From assembly GCA_963678705.1 (NCBI GenBank), contig OY783207.1, positions 5,704,001-5,768,000 on the forward strand: 64,000 nt of DNA. The letters are read 5' to 3'. The stretch comes from Panorpa germanica (lineage: Eukaryota > Arthropoda > Insecta > Mecoptera > Panorpidae). Both the position numbers and the translations under genes were made by a program. Below, piece after piece: positions 1 through 11,771 of the stretch. The notes beneath the pieces were generated by a model, which was given only the letters and a program-made list of their open reading frames with translations, was not told the DNA's origin and did not search any database. Position 1 is the first letter of the stretch. Every line of letters starts with the position of its first letter.

Positions 1-1179
1 CCAACAAATTATATTTTGTTGACAACGCTCAGCAACCTGTTGTATGTAATTCAAGATGTTTGCCGATCCATTTCACATGGAACACACGTATATTACGTTA
101 CCACAATTATAATTGCTTGTGAATTTGAAACCAATGAGATCCTAGTAGTTCTATTGTTTGTTTAGTACACATACCATACTAGCTAGCACTATCAAGTTCT
201 CTGCTATTGGATAGATATTACATTACAAATAATACTACTGCCAAATGGTTTATTAACATTTCTATCTATGGCGGACTTACTCGCGGGAATAATAACAATT
301 TACTTTATAAAACAACAAATATAAGTGGAATTAATTGCTGTTGCGGTTTTGCCTTTCGATTAGGGAATCCGTTACAGATTATACTTAAAGTCTTCTTCAA
401 ATTGTTGACGGATAGCTTGTGGAAGATGGATGAAACAAAAATTCTTGACAACGTCTTTATTTAAAACTCTTTTAATATTATTCATTTAAAAACGTAATGA
501 AAATCGTGCTGGATTTGCATGGCTGCATTACGCCAAAGGTGACAAATATTGAATGTCGTTATGCCGTTAAAAGCGTTTGAGTATAAAATGTCGATAGACG
601 CCCAAACACAACGATGCAATGTTTAGTGCCATCGAAAATAAGCGTTTGCCCAGTGCATTAGTATAACGCCGCATGCAATTCAATGTAAAAACTACATTGT
701 ACATTTATTTGTGTATCAATTCGATTATTTCTTACCGGCACTAAATCCGCCTCTGTCTCTATGTTTACATATTTAATCAATTTATATTTTAAAATATTAT
801 GCAACATTTATCATTCTATGGGATTTACGTTCCATCTTATAATAGAAAAATATGTAATTAATATATAAAGACGTTCGTTGCTTCCCTTAAACGAGACTTT
901 GTATACTCGCGGCCATGTTTAAAATAAGTTTCTTAGCGGTAGAAACTCTGTATAGGTACAGGTGGCATGTTTATCAACATGCCAACAACTGCAATTGACA
1001 GGCGTTACCTTTACACGGACGCCATTTTGAATCAATTATTTTATAGTTTATATAACGAACAATGATAACGCTGCCAACAGTGTAAATATTAGTTTAAATA
1101 AGTTTAACACTGTAAAAAATAATATTTTTAATGTAAAATATAGATATTTATACATAAGTTAGGGTCCGCTCAATTATAA
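1..1179. other. AT-rich non-coding DNA, nothing recognised
   Basis: No exon-like stretch, repeat pair or RNA gene could be supported here. It is probably an upstream intron or 5' flank of the Bruno-type gene, since its missing first RRM1 exon must lie upstream of 13461. An 85-codon open frame at 207-464 has no recognisable motif and intron-like composition. Confidence 0.4.
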
Positions 1180-1625
1180 AGTATCATTCCTACTTACTGC
1201 TTTAATTTAATTTTGTATTTTGTATTTAATTTAAATTGTTAAGCATATGGCAATACGCGTAGTCGTTCGCAGTACTATTTTTAATTAAATTTATTTTTTA
1301 AGTTTTTAAGTTTCTTAGTTTTTTTTTAGCAATGTTTTAAATTAAAAATATTAAATTAAGAACAACTGTATTATATTATAACCTCCAAATTGTGACAATC
1401 TGTCAAAATGCTGTAGAATTTATATTTAAAGAAGTTTAATGTCAGTTTGTCAAAAATAAAGAAATAAAAACAATTTCTATTACTAAGCTAGCAATTTTAA
1501 TTATTTAACCTTCAATTTTGTCGATCTGTCAAAATTTATATTACTAAAGACGCATGCGCACCAACTAAATTAACTAAACTTAAATTAAAACACGAATGTG
1601 ACTAAAAATGCCTTTCCTGAAAACC
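1180..1625 (+). repeat. Dispersed repeat, copy 1 (inverted partner at 40560-41010)
   Basis: The sequence reappears in reverse complement about 39 kb away, with point changes and small indels along nearly the whole length. Shared landmarks include AGCATATGGCAATACGCGTA near 1242-1261, a block of AATATTAAATTAAGAA near 1350, and a TGCGCACCAACTAAATT-like block near 1556. It has no coding potential. The family is not recognised; a non-autonomous DNA element is the most likely origin. Confidence 0.7.
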
Positions 1626-1791
1626 TGAAATCTAGATTAAAATATTTAAAAAAAACCAGTAAATTAAATATCAAAACAGTGACTTGGAATGAGGCTTAAG
1701 TCATCATTTATTAATAATCAATTCCAAAAGAATATGTGTATTATCAATTCTGTCAATTGATATGTCTCGAAGTTTATTGATCACCATCACA

Positions 1792-2400
1792 TATATGGAC
1801 GCTGTTATGCATTCATGTGTCAAGCGCCAATATATTAAAAATTGAGTTAAGCACGAAATGTTGTTTCTAATACAATAAATAAAAATATTTTTTATGAATT
1901 ATGTCATATTCGATGTAAAAGCTTAAACTTATTATTACAATATCTCAATGCAGAATTCTCGTTTTGCAAAAATGGTTCATCCGCCTAAAGCATTGTTTCG
2001 TATTATTTAATAAAAGAATAATAAAAGAATAATTCCAATAAAAATCCAATTCTAATTTGTGAAGTATAAACCTTAAATTATTTTATTAATATAAATAGTC
2101 CATAAGTTAATTTGCTTTTATGTGTCAAGAGACTTTGAAACATTTTTACAAATTTAATTAAGCATATTGAATTTTGCAATAATATTTTTTTATATTTTAT
2201 CAGTTATTCTTTAAATTCATGATATTCCAATGAATAATTCATGAATATCTGTAATAGTTCTAATATTTACTTGCTTATATGATAAAAATAGTTCTAATTA
2301 TTCTTATCTGAACAATTTGAATTAGAAAAACTAGAATGTTAATTTTCTCAAATCCCAGTATCTGGCGCTTGACACATGAATGCATAACAGCGTCCATATA
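1792..2400. mobile_element. MITE with perfect 38-bp terminal inverted repeats
   Basis: Positions 1792-1829 are the exact reverse complement of 2363-2400. The arm begins TATATGGACGCTGTTATGC and ends near CAAGCGCCA. The ends sit in TATA contexts, which fits a TA target-site duplication as made by Tc1/mariner-type transposases. The roughly 530-bp interior is AT-rich with no open frame, so the element is non-autonomous. The superfamily call is an inference; the inverted repeat is seen directly. Confidence 0.8.
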
Positions 2401-4388
2401 CTCATAGGTATTGCATAAAAAAGATTACGTACTTGGTTGTTTAAAATATGTAAAATTGTTTATACCACGTTAAGGCTTTGAAACGTAATCCAGCGACATA
2501 ATAAAGCCTTTACAAATTAGATTATCCACACAGATCTCTGTCACATTATAAATATGTATGGTATGATGGGGGATGTGGGGGGGGGGGGGTTATGATGTGA
2601 TACTCATTGTGGGTATTATCATCATACAAATCATCCTATTTTCTGTATGACAAAAGCTTACCCTAAGGCTTTTCATTTTTAATAAGTTCGAGCTTATTTC
2701 TGGAGTTATTATGGTCAGTATTTTTAATGGTACTGATTTTAAAAGTAATACTTTTTAGCTAACGTAATATGGGCATTGTTATTTATTTATGTAATGATTC
2801 AGTGTTAGTTAAAGAAAGTATGTGATATTTACCCTAATTAAACACGATTAATTATTGTGTATGCATGTCATTCTGGAAACTAAACTTAAAAGTTCTCGAA
2901 GCTCTTAAATTCTAACTTGAAAAGGTAATACATAGAGTAGGCCGCTCTGAATTGCAAATAGGATTAAAGATGTTACAAATTTAATCGAAATTTAATTAGT
3001 TTACTTACCAGAACATCAGGGCGGTAAAATAAATGTTTGCACCTTCCCTCAAAGCTCTTCTATAGGAGATAATTTGTAATCTTAAAACAAAAATTTGCAT
3101 TGGTAGCACTAATCATTTAGACAGAGATGCCTTATTGAAAGTATACATTCGAAGGAGCAGGACAAAGTATACGTAGCACATTCTACACACGAAGTGCGCT
3201 CATTGAATTGAAATTTCTTAAACTTCATTTAATTCAATAAATATTTAATGATTTTCTTAACAGTGTATAGTAGATATATGAAGTATAAACCCCTGGATAC
3301 CTGTTTGAGACAGTGTAACAATATGTTTAAAAATTTCTATTCAAATAACATTGTCCTTTCTTTCTTCTTAATATAATAAGAAATGTGGGTATCATTATAC
3401 CAAGGAAAAAACTGTTCCATGCTTTAATAGCGTTACCCAGTTCTTGGAGAAGAACCCCCCACCTCATCCTTCCTCGAAGACTTCTTCTTTGTTCGTGAAT
3501 TCTAAATATGAGACATTAATTTTTATTATTCATCTAAATCTATGCCATTATTCATCAAGATGTTTTTTAAAATAAGAAACGAAGCGAGATTTACCCGTCT
3601 GACTCTAATGATGATGACTGGGAAGTTACTTACGAGTGTGCAATGAAATATTCTCGCGTTATAAAGAAACAATGAATTTATGGCATAAACTATAAAATAC
3701 CTTATAATTCTATAGGAAAGAAAACGTTTCTTTTTTATAGAAATTTAATGTTTTATCATTTTTATTATAGCTCATATTCTTCTAATTAAAATTAAGATTG
3801 GTATTTTTTCTTATTTCCCTTCTGTTATTATTGAAGTACATTGTTGATAAGATAAGAAAAGAAAATTTTTATAATCATCCTTATTGGAATAGTACCTTTC
3901 CAATATATTTCTTAGAATCAGAAATTCTCCGAATAAAGTTTATTCTATTTTTCCATTTGTAAACTCTTGAAATATTTTCTTGGAAGGCACATATTTTTAG
4001 CTTTAGACATTTGTCCAGTGGCCAGTACTGTCAGGGCCTTCCATCAGTAAATTGTTCACAAATTTACGCATGATATAGAAAATAGTAGAAATTACGTTTA
4101 GAAAATTTTAGGGGATATAAATAAATCTGTGGCATTATATTGGAGCTCTTAAATTTTAATGTGGCTATAATGAAATTGTACTAGGACAAGTGAATCTCTG
4201 GTAGTGTAATGTATACTTCTAGGAATTAGAATTGAAGAATGAGATACACTAAAACAAATAAAGTATTTCACCCAAGACTATTGATTGATTGATTTTTAAA
4301 ATCATTTAGTTTCTTATATATTATCTAATGTCTAATCTCGTTATATGAGCATGTAAGAGTGAACTTCGTAGATTAAACTCTCTCCGCC
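2401..4388. other. Non-coding DNA with a short poly-G run
   Basis: No gene or repeat pair is supported. A run of about 13 G lies at 2577-2589 after a G-rich lead-in; similar runs occur at 54139-54151 (G) and 11711-11722 (C). Confidence 0.4.
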
Positions 4389-4462
4389 TTACAAATAAAC
4401 CTGTTATAAAATTTAGACGGGCTTTATACCTGGTATAAATTTTATAACAGGTTTATTTGTAA
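4389..4462. repeat. Perfect 27-bp inverted repeat (74-bp hairpin)
   Basis: Positions 4389-4415 (starting TTACAAATAAACCTG) and 4436-4462 are exact reverse complements separated by a 20-bp loop. The structure could extrude as a cruciform or fold as RNA. It is probably a tiny foldback transposon remnant. The loop starts GACGGGC, which stands out from the AT-rich surroundings. Confidence 0.85.
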
Positions 4463-7400
4463 TAACTTCAGAATTTACACAATCTATTCAATATTATACT
4501 TTCGTAATTCTAAATTCATAAGTTTTATATTATAAGTTTATAATTAAATTTAAAAACAGAAAATTAAAAATATGTTGAAGTATTCGTTTGATCAAGAAGA
4601 AGCTAATTCCTGTGTTCACAGCGAACATTTTGCTCGTGGCACATGGCAAGTGCAAATAAATCGTGTCTATGCATGTAGTCATCTTATTTGGAACACTAAA
4701 GTGAAACAAAAATTCAGCATTTAACTTGCTGGTATTTTTTTCTAAATCCACCGGAAATTTTAGTTGAAATGTATTGTACACATCTATAAAAGAGATTGTG
4801 TTTCTAGTTAATCATAATAGGAATATTTTTAATCTATCCTAATCCAAAGAGGTACATATTTTAAAATGGAATATATATAGGGGAACAAAGAGGGATATTT
4901 TATCCCTACAAAATATTTTGATTCCAATTTGCTTTGGATTATACTATAATACTCTTATTGAATACAAATTAAATTAGAGGGCAGCTCTTTATAAATCCCC
5001 TTAAATATGATGTTCTTATTAATACATTCTTTATTTATCCACTAAAACGTTACCCTTATACTCGAATCAATCCTTGTTATTTTTACAAAGGTTTAAGGAG
5101 CTACACCATCGTGGCATAAAATCACCTACAAACTTGTCTTATATTCTAGCTATTCGTACTGGTGTATCTCCTTCATACATTTTCCTTTCTTCTCACAGTC
5201 CAACATTATTGCTGACTCTTATATTTATTGAGTGAGACTCATAGGTTAAAAGTCAAATACGATTTCAGTTTACTTTTAAATCAGATAAAAAAAAGTTTTT
5301 CCATTTCATACCAGTATAAACATTTATCAAATTAGTTTTCTTTTATTGTCGGAAACATTATAGTTCGTATACTTGACTAGTATAATTTTTTAGACATTTA
5401 TGTTTGCTGTGGGAGAGAGAGAAGAGATTAAGGGGTGGTTGAGTGGTAACCAGTTTGATATGGGTGATTCATGTATCTCCATGACAGGGGAGGTAATCTT
5501 TACTCTTCTGAACAAACCCTACAACTTAGGGGATGCCGGGGGAAAGTTTAACAGTGTTGTAAATCAATATATTAATCAAGTTTTTATTTATTATAGTTCC
5601 GCTTTATTGTAAGTCCTTTTTTTGTGAAATAATTAAAATTGCAACAATTTTTATATATATATATTATTTATATATTGTCTTTAGGTCAACATTCAATTAT
5701 TTTTGGATCCGTGTTCGATTTCAAAAACACCAAATATAATAAACAAAACTATAAATCAACAAATCTTTTACTAACAAATCTACAAAATGCGTTATTATAG
5801 TCACAGTATGAATCTGTTCACATTTGTGTAGTCGATAAGGTTCCTTATGTTCTCCTACGACTTCATGTTTCTAACTGCATATATAATATTGTTAAATTAA
5901 CAATCAATATGTGGCAGCGGTAGATACTGTGGAAATAAATCCCACTTCTGAATAGGAAATAATATCCCACTTCTGACTTTGTTCAAAATAGCATCGTATA
6001 ATGTTAGACGACGTCAGAAGAAAGTAAACAAATAATACCAAATGATTTTTGCTAAATTATTAGTGACATTCGATATTAGTAACTTATGAAATTTGTATCA
6101 AAATACTTTAATCCCGATTCCTCTAAAATAAGTGAGATATCCCCAAAATCGTTTTATCCACGTCCTTTCTCATGTACCGAAGTACCATATACAGTATAAA
6201 TCAGTCCCTAGGGATAGCGACGCGTGCGTCAAAGTTCAGCCGACAGTTGACACTTCGATGCGGGGTGGTAACCGTAAAAATGACATTTCTTTATATCTTT
6301 CTGTGGCCTTTTACGACTTTTGCCTTTTCCATACTGCAAGTACTCGTACCATAGCTATCTTCTTCTTCTTATTGTCTGGTTTTATTTGTTATCTTACTTA
6401 GCTTACTGTTGTTTTATATCAGAATTTACGACATGTTCTTTTAAATACTTTTATGTTTGAAAAATAAATAATTAAACTTAGCATCGGGACAAAACAATAG
6501 AAAACGCAAATAAAAGAGAAATTTGAAGCAAGACTATGAAATTATAGAACGGTAAAAGAACTTAGATAAATAAATAGTTTTTTTGTAAACATAGACCCTT
6601 CTTGTGACGTACTAAACTAAATTATTACATACGAGTATCACTTGTAAACGCCCATTTACATAAAGACTACACTATCAGTTGATTTTCTTTTTAAATTAAT
6701 GTGTAGTGTCAAACCTCTGTTATTTTTTATGGAGAATATGCTATGCAATGCTATTTCATACGTGAATTAGAGCTACAAACAAATGACAATGTACTGCAAA
6801 ATTAGGTTAAGAGGTTACCCGCGGTAGCTATTTGATTATCATATATTATTGGAAAGTGTACTCTCTTGAATAAAGTAACAATCATTTAAAATATTCAACG
6901 GGTGTAGTTTTAATAGCAAAGTCAAAAAGAAACCTAGAAATGGCCCACTCGCTTTATATGTATTTATATTTATATGTCATACTCCAATAAAATACAATAA
7001 ATCAAAAATTTAATTACACAAAAAACATATTGTACGCTAATTCATTTCAAGTAAACTTTATAGTAATGAGAACAAAATTAGTTAATGCGGTCGTAAATCT
7101 ACAACATACTTTACGAGTTTTATTTAATGTTTCAACTTCAAGAAAATAGGAAGACACTTGTTATAGCCTGCAGTCACTTAAAATAAATTGACATATATTT
7201 CAGACCGTTAACCACACATTGAAAATAGTGCAATATAAACAGTGCCGGCTGCAAACTTACAATATCTTCCTTAATTTTAAGCTAGAACCTGCCTTGTTAC
7301 TCTACTATAAATATTATTCAGTTTTGTTAAACATAATTTATTAATGTTTTAATTAAATCGACAAAAAAGAATCAGAGAAAACTATTGCATAATGTTTTCT

Positions 7401-8189
7401 AGATAATCTTTCTGGACCACTACACTATCTACTAGACTACACCGCTGCCAAAGATAATCGCAGAGAATCTCCATATGTGTCTTATCGACTCGATTCATGT
7501 TTGAATATGTTAGTTTTATAACTGGATCGGCCAACATGCTTGTTCGTTTAAGGGTGCGATGAACATAGTTAATTGTGTGATGCCATCGATGCAGATTTTG
7601 GTTGTAGTAGCAAATATGTAGACGTATACATGACAAAACGCCAGCATGTTGGTCATTAATGGTATAATTCAACTCTTGACGTGGTGTGAAACATATTTCA
7701 AGTTATTATTATGTAATAATTAGCTGAAGATATTTTGGAGCGAATCTATAATCCTGTTTTGTGAAAAAGCTTATGGAAAGTAATTCCTGCGCTGATAAAA
7801 ATACGCTAAAGCTAAAATAGAGTCCCAATTTTCACTGATTTAATAATTACAATTAGGTTTCTTCTAGCAAATATAGTTTACTTATTTTTAGCGCGAACCT
7901 TATTTAATTACAAATTCTCGGTACTTTTTGAAGACACTTTCTTGTACATCTCTGAGCACAAATTTAGGTCCCAGCCAGCCCTGAACCTACAAAACCCAGT
8001 TCATTATTTTAACTGGTGTTACACGAGTATGGCAATAAACCCTTTACAGCTACTAGTAAATTATGTCGATTATCATATTGTTTCAGAAATAAAAAAATCG
8101 TTTTTCATTTCTTAAGTGAAGATTCAAAAATATATCGGTACTAAAAGTTGAAGTTATAATATCGTAGACGTGCTCTGCCAGCAAATGTC
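4463..8189. other. AT-rich non-coding DNA, nothing firm
   Basis: Open frames at 5400-5612, 6132-6401 and 7382-7672 (minus strand) have no recognisable domain and no splice-site or start context that would support them. The 5400-5540 stretch is unusually G-rich for its surroundings, but I cannot assign it. Confidence 0.4.
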
Positions 8190-8440
8190 TAAAGAATGTG
8201 ACATCGTCGTGTCGGCTACGATGTCGACGACGACGTCGAAGAGCTTTTATTATTTATGCACGTAAGCACGTAAAAATATTGTCAATATTGTACACTATAG
8301 CGCTGCTGTCGCTGTAGCAGTCGCCGTCGATTTCAGTTCCCTCATCGTTATGAGATTATGTGTAAAGTCGACATAGTCCTGCCGTAGAGCCAGCCGTAGA
8401 GTCTAGCGTAGACGGTGGTAGCGATGTATCCGGCTGAACC
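8190..8440. repeat. GC-rich patch of degenerate TCG / CGTAG repeats
   Basis: This patch is built from imperfect CGTCG, GACGACG, CTGTCGCTGTAGCAGTCG and CCGTAGAG-type units, on both sides of an AT-rich spacer near 8250-8295. It is much richer in CpG than its flanks. The family is unknown; it could be an old inverted-repeat transposon or a decayed minisatellite. Confidence 0.45.
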
Positions 8441-9478
8441 ATAGCTACAAAGTTCCTTTACTTAATGTCGCGTCGGAGAATTTCAAAATAAATAAATATA
8501 TGTATTGAAAATGTATTTAGAATAAATTTATATTTAAAACGTGTTTTTATATTTTCTACACAAGCAAAACTATCGCGTTGTGATATAAAACACTTGTTAT
8601 AGTATTGGTAAATTGAAATTTATTAGGATGGCACGTTGACCAACATTCAGGAAAAGACAAGTGTGTTTGAAATTACATCCTCCTAGCGTCCGATTTTTCA
8701 GCTTAAATTTCGCAATCACTTTTAAGAGATTTTTATATTCAAATCTATAAAAACAATGTACAAGTATTTTACGAGAAGAGTAGAAAAATAAGAGTTGCGC
8801 TCAACTGATTACAGATTCCATCAACCAAACGAATTCTTAAAAGCTGTCTGTCTCAAAGTATTATAGTTTAACGTTGGTAAAATCTCAGGCACTTTGTTTT
8901 GAAAGTTGTGTGTCGCTCTGAGTGAATTTCAATTAAGCGTTGTGTTGTTTTTAGAGCCAAGACATAGATGTCTCTCCTCTCTCACGTTTAAAGAATGAGG
9001 TACGGTGTTTTGAAAGTGTTTAAGATAAGTTTTATGACAACGGATATTATGTTGTTCTTTGTTCAGTCTTGTCTTTAGCGTTCAGTGTTCCGTTCCGTTT
9101 CGTTTCGTTTCGAAGCATCAACTTGATGTAAATCGATGTCGGAATATTCAAGATTTAATCCTCACTCCGCGCCGTATGCGATTTTATTTTCCATCTGCCA
9201 AAGTATCTCAAGAAAGGGGGTGGGATTAAAATACAAAAGATACAGGGTTTGTACTTCCTTAGTTCAGGTGTACAACAGTTTTCGAGTCAGGTGATTGAAT
9301 TGATAAATTACTACTCTCTTACTTTGACTACATTTTATAGTTATATATAAACATCGTACACTTTATTACCTACTAAAACATTCTTGGGGCCGATCCGCAC
9401 TTCTCAGGGAGTTATTATAAACCTTAGTTTTGGTTGTTATCAAATTACTTTATTTTACAAAAATTAAACAACTGTACT

Positions 9479-9545
9479 ACTTAAACAATCAATGTTAATT
9501 AAAATTAGAACATTTCATTATGGATTACTCATTATTTATCTTGAT
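9479..9545 (+). repeat. Left copy of a 67-bp direct duplication flanking a LINE
   Basis: This stretch, starting ACTTAAACAATCAATGTTAA, recurs at 10060-10126 with about three mismatches. The two copies precisely bracket the Jockey-type fragment, which suggests a target-site duplication made at insertion. It is long for this class of element. Confidence 0.8.
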
Positions 9546-10059
9546 CTGCGGAAGATCTGGTGCTGGCTGATAAGACGTAATTTACAAGTGACCACTGAAA
9601 ACAAGCTCCCGCTTTATAAATCCATACTTAAACCGGTATGGTAATATGGTATTCAACATCTATCTCTAATAGTGAAATAATTCAAAGATTCCAATCTAAA
9701 AAGCTAAGGATTGTTTCGAATGCACCATGGTTTGTCCCTAATAACATAATACATTGGGATCTGGATATACCCATAGTAAATGAAGAAATAGTGCTTAGAA
9801 TCAAAGCATACAAAGAGAGAAAACTTGTACATCCAAACAATTTGGCCAGTTGTCTAATGTCCAATAATTCGGTAGTACGCAGACTATAAGAAAAGGTCCT
9901 CAGAAGCTATTAACTAGAAATCTAGGATCTATTGAAGTTGAGGGATGAGTCGATGGGCACACCCCATGCAATTTATTTTTAAATACCTATCACTGAAAGT
10001 CCTCTAAACAGGACAGATTGTAATAATCTATAGAAATTAAATTTTAAAAAATATATATG
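9546..10059 (+). mobile_element. 5'-truncated Jockey-type LINE, 3' end of reverse transcriptase ORF
   Basis: Translation shows the C-terminal tail typical of Jockey-clade reverse transcriptases. A first segment near 9550-9640 reads like ENKLPLYKSILKPVW. The next, from about 9638 to 9889, contains QRFQSKKLRIVSNAPWFVPN followed by a DLDIPIV motif and a KLVHPNNLASCLM motif. The usual family pattern is W-x-TA-SN-x-EI-QRFQSK-LR, then APW-VPN, then a D-IP-V segment and HPN-LA. The fragment covers perhaps the last 150 residues of an ORF2 that is normally about 900 residues long. At least one frame change and an in-frame stop separate the two parts, so it is inactive. The 3' end has an A-rich tail just before the right-hand duplication. 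Confidence 0.85.
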
Positions 10060-10126
10060 ACTTAAACAATCAATGTTAATTAAATTTATAACCTTTCATT
10101 ATGGATTACTCATTATTTATCTTGAT
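10060..10126 (+). repeat. Right copy of the 67-bp direct duplication
   Basis: This matches 9479-9545 and follows directly on the A/T-rich 3' tail of the LINE fragment, as a target-site duplication should. Confidence 0.8.
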
Positions 10127-10858
10127 TCATAAAATTTCTTTATATTTAACCAACACAAACCTTATTTTACGACGTCATTAATTCGATCAACGTAATCCGG
10201 TCATTTGATAATGTTTAAATATTTACTTTAACGTACTATTTCAGTCTTGCTTGCATCCATATCCATTGGTAATTCCAAATAAACTCTGGAACGTTCCTGT
10301 CTGTTTTTCTACTATCTTCGTTTGACCTCAACTCTTCAAGGTATTAAACGTTCAAACACAGGAAGCGGATCTCTCGTAAAACCCAGTCAGATTACCACGA
10401 ACGTAGCGTAGTATTGATTTGATTATTTAATGAAGTATATAAACCTTTTTGCCTTTGCCTTGTTGTATTGGACAGAACTCAGAATGTTCTGAGAATCGGT
10501 GGGGAATCTATGTGGAATCGGAACCGAATTGGTAGAGAAAAAGTGGTTTGTGTTTTTAGTTATTCATTGGTTTGAATTCCAATACACAGGTAAATGTTTA
10601 TTTTAAAGCTGACGACTGGATAGATAGATAGATAGATAGGGAATCAACCTTTCTAGTGTAAAAGGATTTGTGTAAAATGTATAAAAGGGATAAGCTTAAG
10701 TGTACCTGTTTTAATCCTTTCAATTCATGCGCAAACCACCACACGTAGTGGAAATGTGAAAATGTGGAAATACACACCACAAGCATCAGCCAGACCAATG
10801 GCTATCTCGATCTGTTTGTCTTCTTTCGTTGTATTATCTCATACATGTACTATATATT
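10127..10858. other. Non-coding DNA with a GATA microsatellite
   Basis: About five GATA units lie at 10619-10639. Nothing else is supported. Confidence 0.5.
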
Positions 10859-11771
10859 CAGTGGCGGAACTAGAATTGTTCGCCCCCTCACTATAAAATA
10901 AAATTTTGACCCTCCCAAGAAAAACAACTTATATGTTATATAAAAAATATGTTTAATATTGGTATTTAATGTATTTTTTCGTGTTTTTTGTACATCATAG
11001 GTAATTTTAGTTTCTGTTGAATCGCCACGTTTAAAAATGCAGTTTAAAGATACAGTGGTCCAGAGCATTGATGCTTGACGTTAACTGCTGTGTCTTCGGG
11101 TTCCATCCCCAGACTAAAATTATATTTTTGATATCAAGGTAAATACATAATCATAAGCGTATTAGGCAGCATCGGGAATAGATCGATTTTAAGTAAATTA
11201 AATTTAAAACAATCTTCTATTGCTAACAGAATTACTTATACAGAATTTCAAGATTTTTAATTTCGAGAAAGATCTTTCTGTTGTTGCTGCTAAGTTAAAA
11301 ATCAAAATAAAGCATTATTAGAATGTGCAAAACTTGAAGAAAGTGTGGCATATTTAACTATTAATAGTTCCGCAAATTCTTTTATATATTAAATTTGAAT
11401 AATTTCCGCATTAGACAGTTATTTGGTAAATCATCTGCGCAATTTCATTTCAGAGGGTCCGAGCAGATTTTAAACATTCTGTCTCACTAATACTTAATGT
11501 GAATATCGCCAAAACTTTTTAAATAAACTTAGACAAAAGAAAAGAAGTAAAAAATTAATTCTGTCTTTCTATGTTTCTATAGGCTTAAGATATATTAAGG
11601 AAATTCTAAAAATTAAATAAACGCAAAAAACATTTCTTTTCTAGTGTAAGAAATTAAAAAAAAATAATATATCCAAAAATTTCGAATCTTTTCCGACGAC
11701 ACCTACGTAGCCCCCCCCCCCCATTTCGCTCCTTCTCTCTTTCATCTTCTTTTATAGTAGTTACGCCACTG
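10859..11771. mobile_element. hAT-like non-autonomous transposon, about 0.9 kb
   Basis: The left end begins CAGTGGCGGAACTAG. The right end, near 11758-11771, reads TAGTTACGCCACTG, so the reverse complement CAGTGGCGTAACTA matches the left with one change. CAGTGGCG-type ends are typical of hAT elements. The 8 bp flanking each end agree only partly, so the target duplication is unproven. The interior has no transposase; a 12-bp C run at 11711-11722 lies close to the right end. Confidence 0.6.
11053..11120 (+). repeat. tRNA-like (SINE head) segment
   Basis: The stretch starts CAGTGGTCCAGAGCATTGA and about 45 bp later has GGTTCCATCCCC. These resemble box A and box B of the RNA polymerase III promoter, at a tRNA-like spacing. 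I could not fold it into an acceptable tRNA, so a tRNA-derived SINE relic inside the hAT-like element is the better guess. A chance match is possible. Confidence 0.35.
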
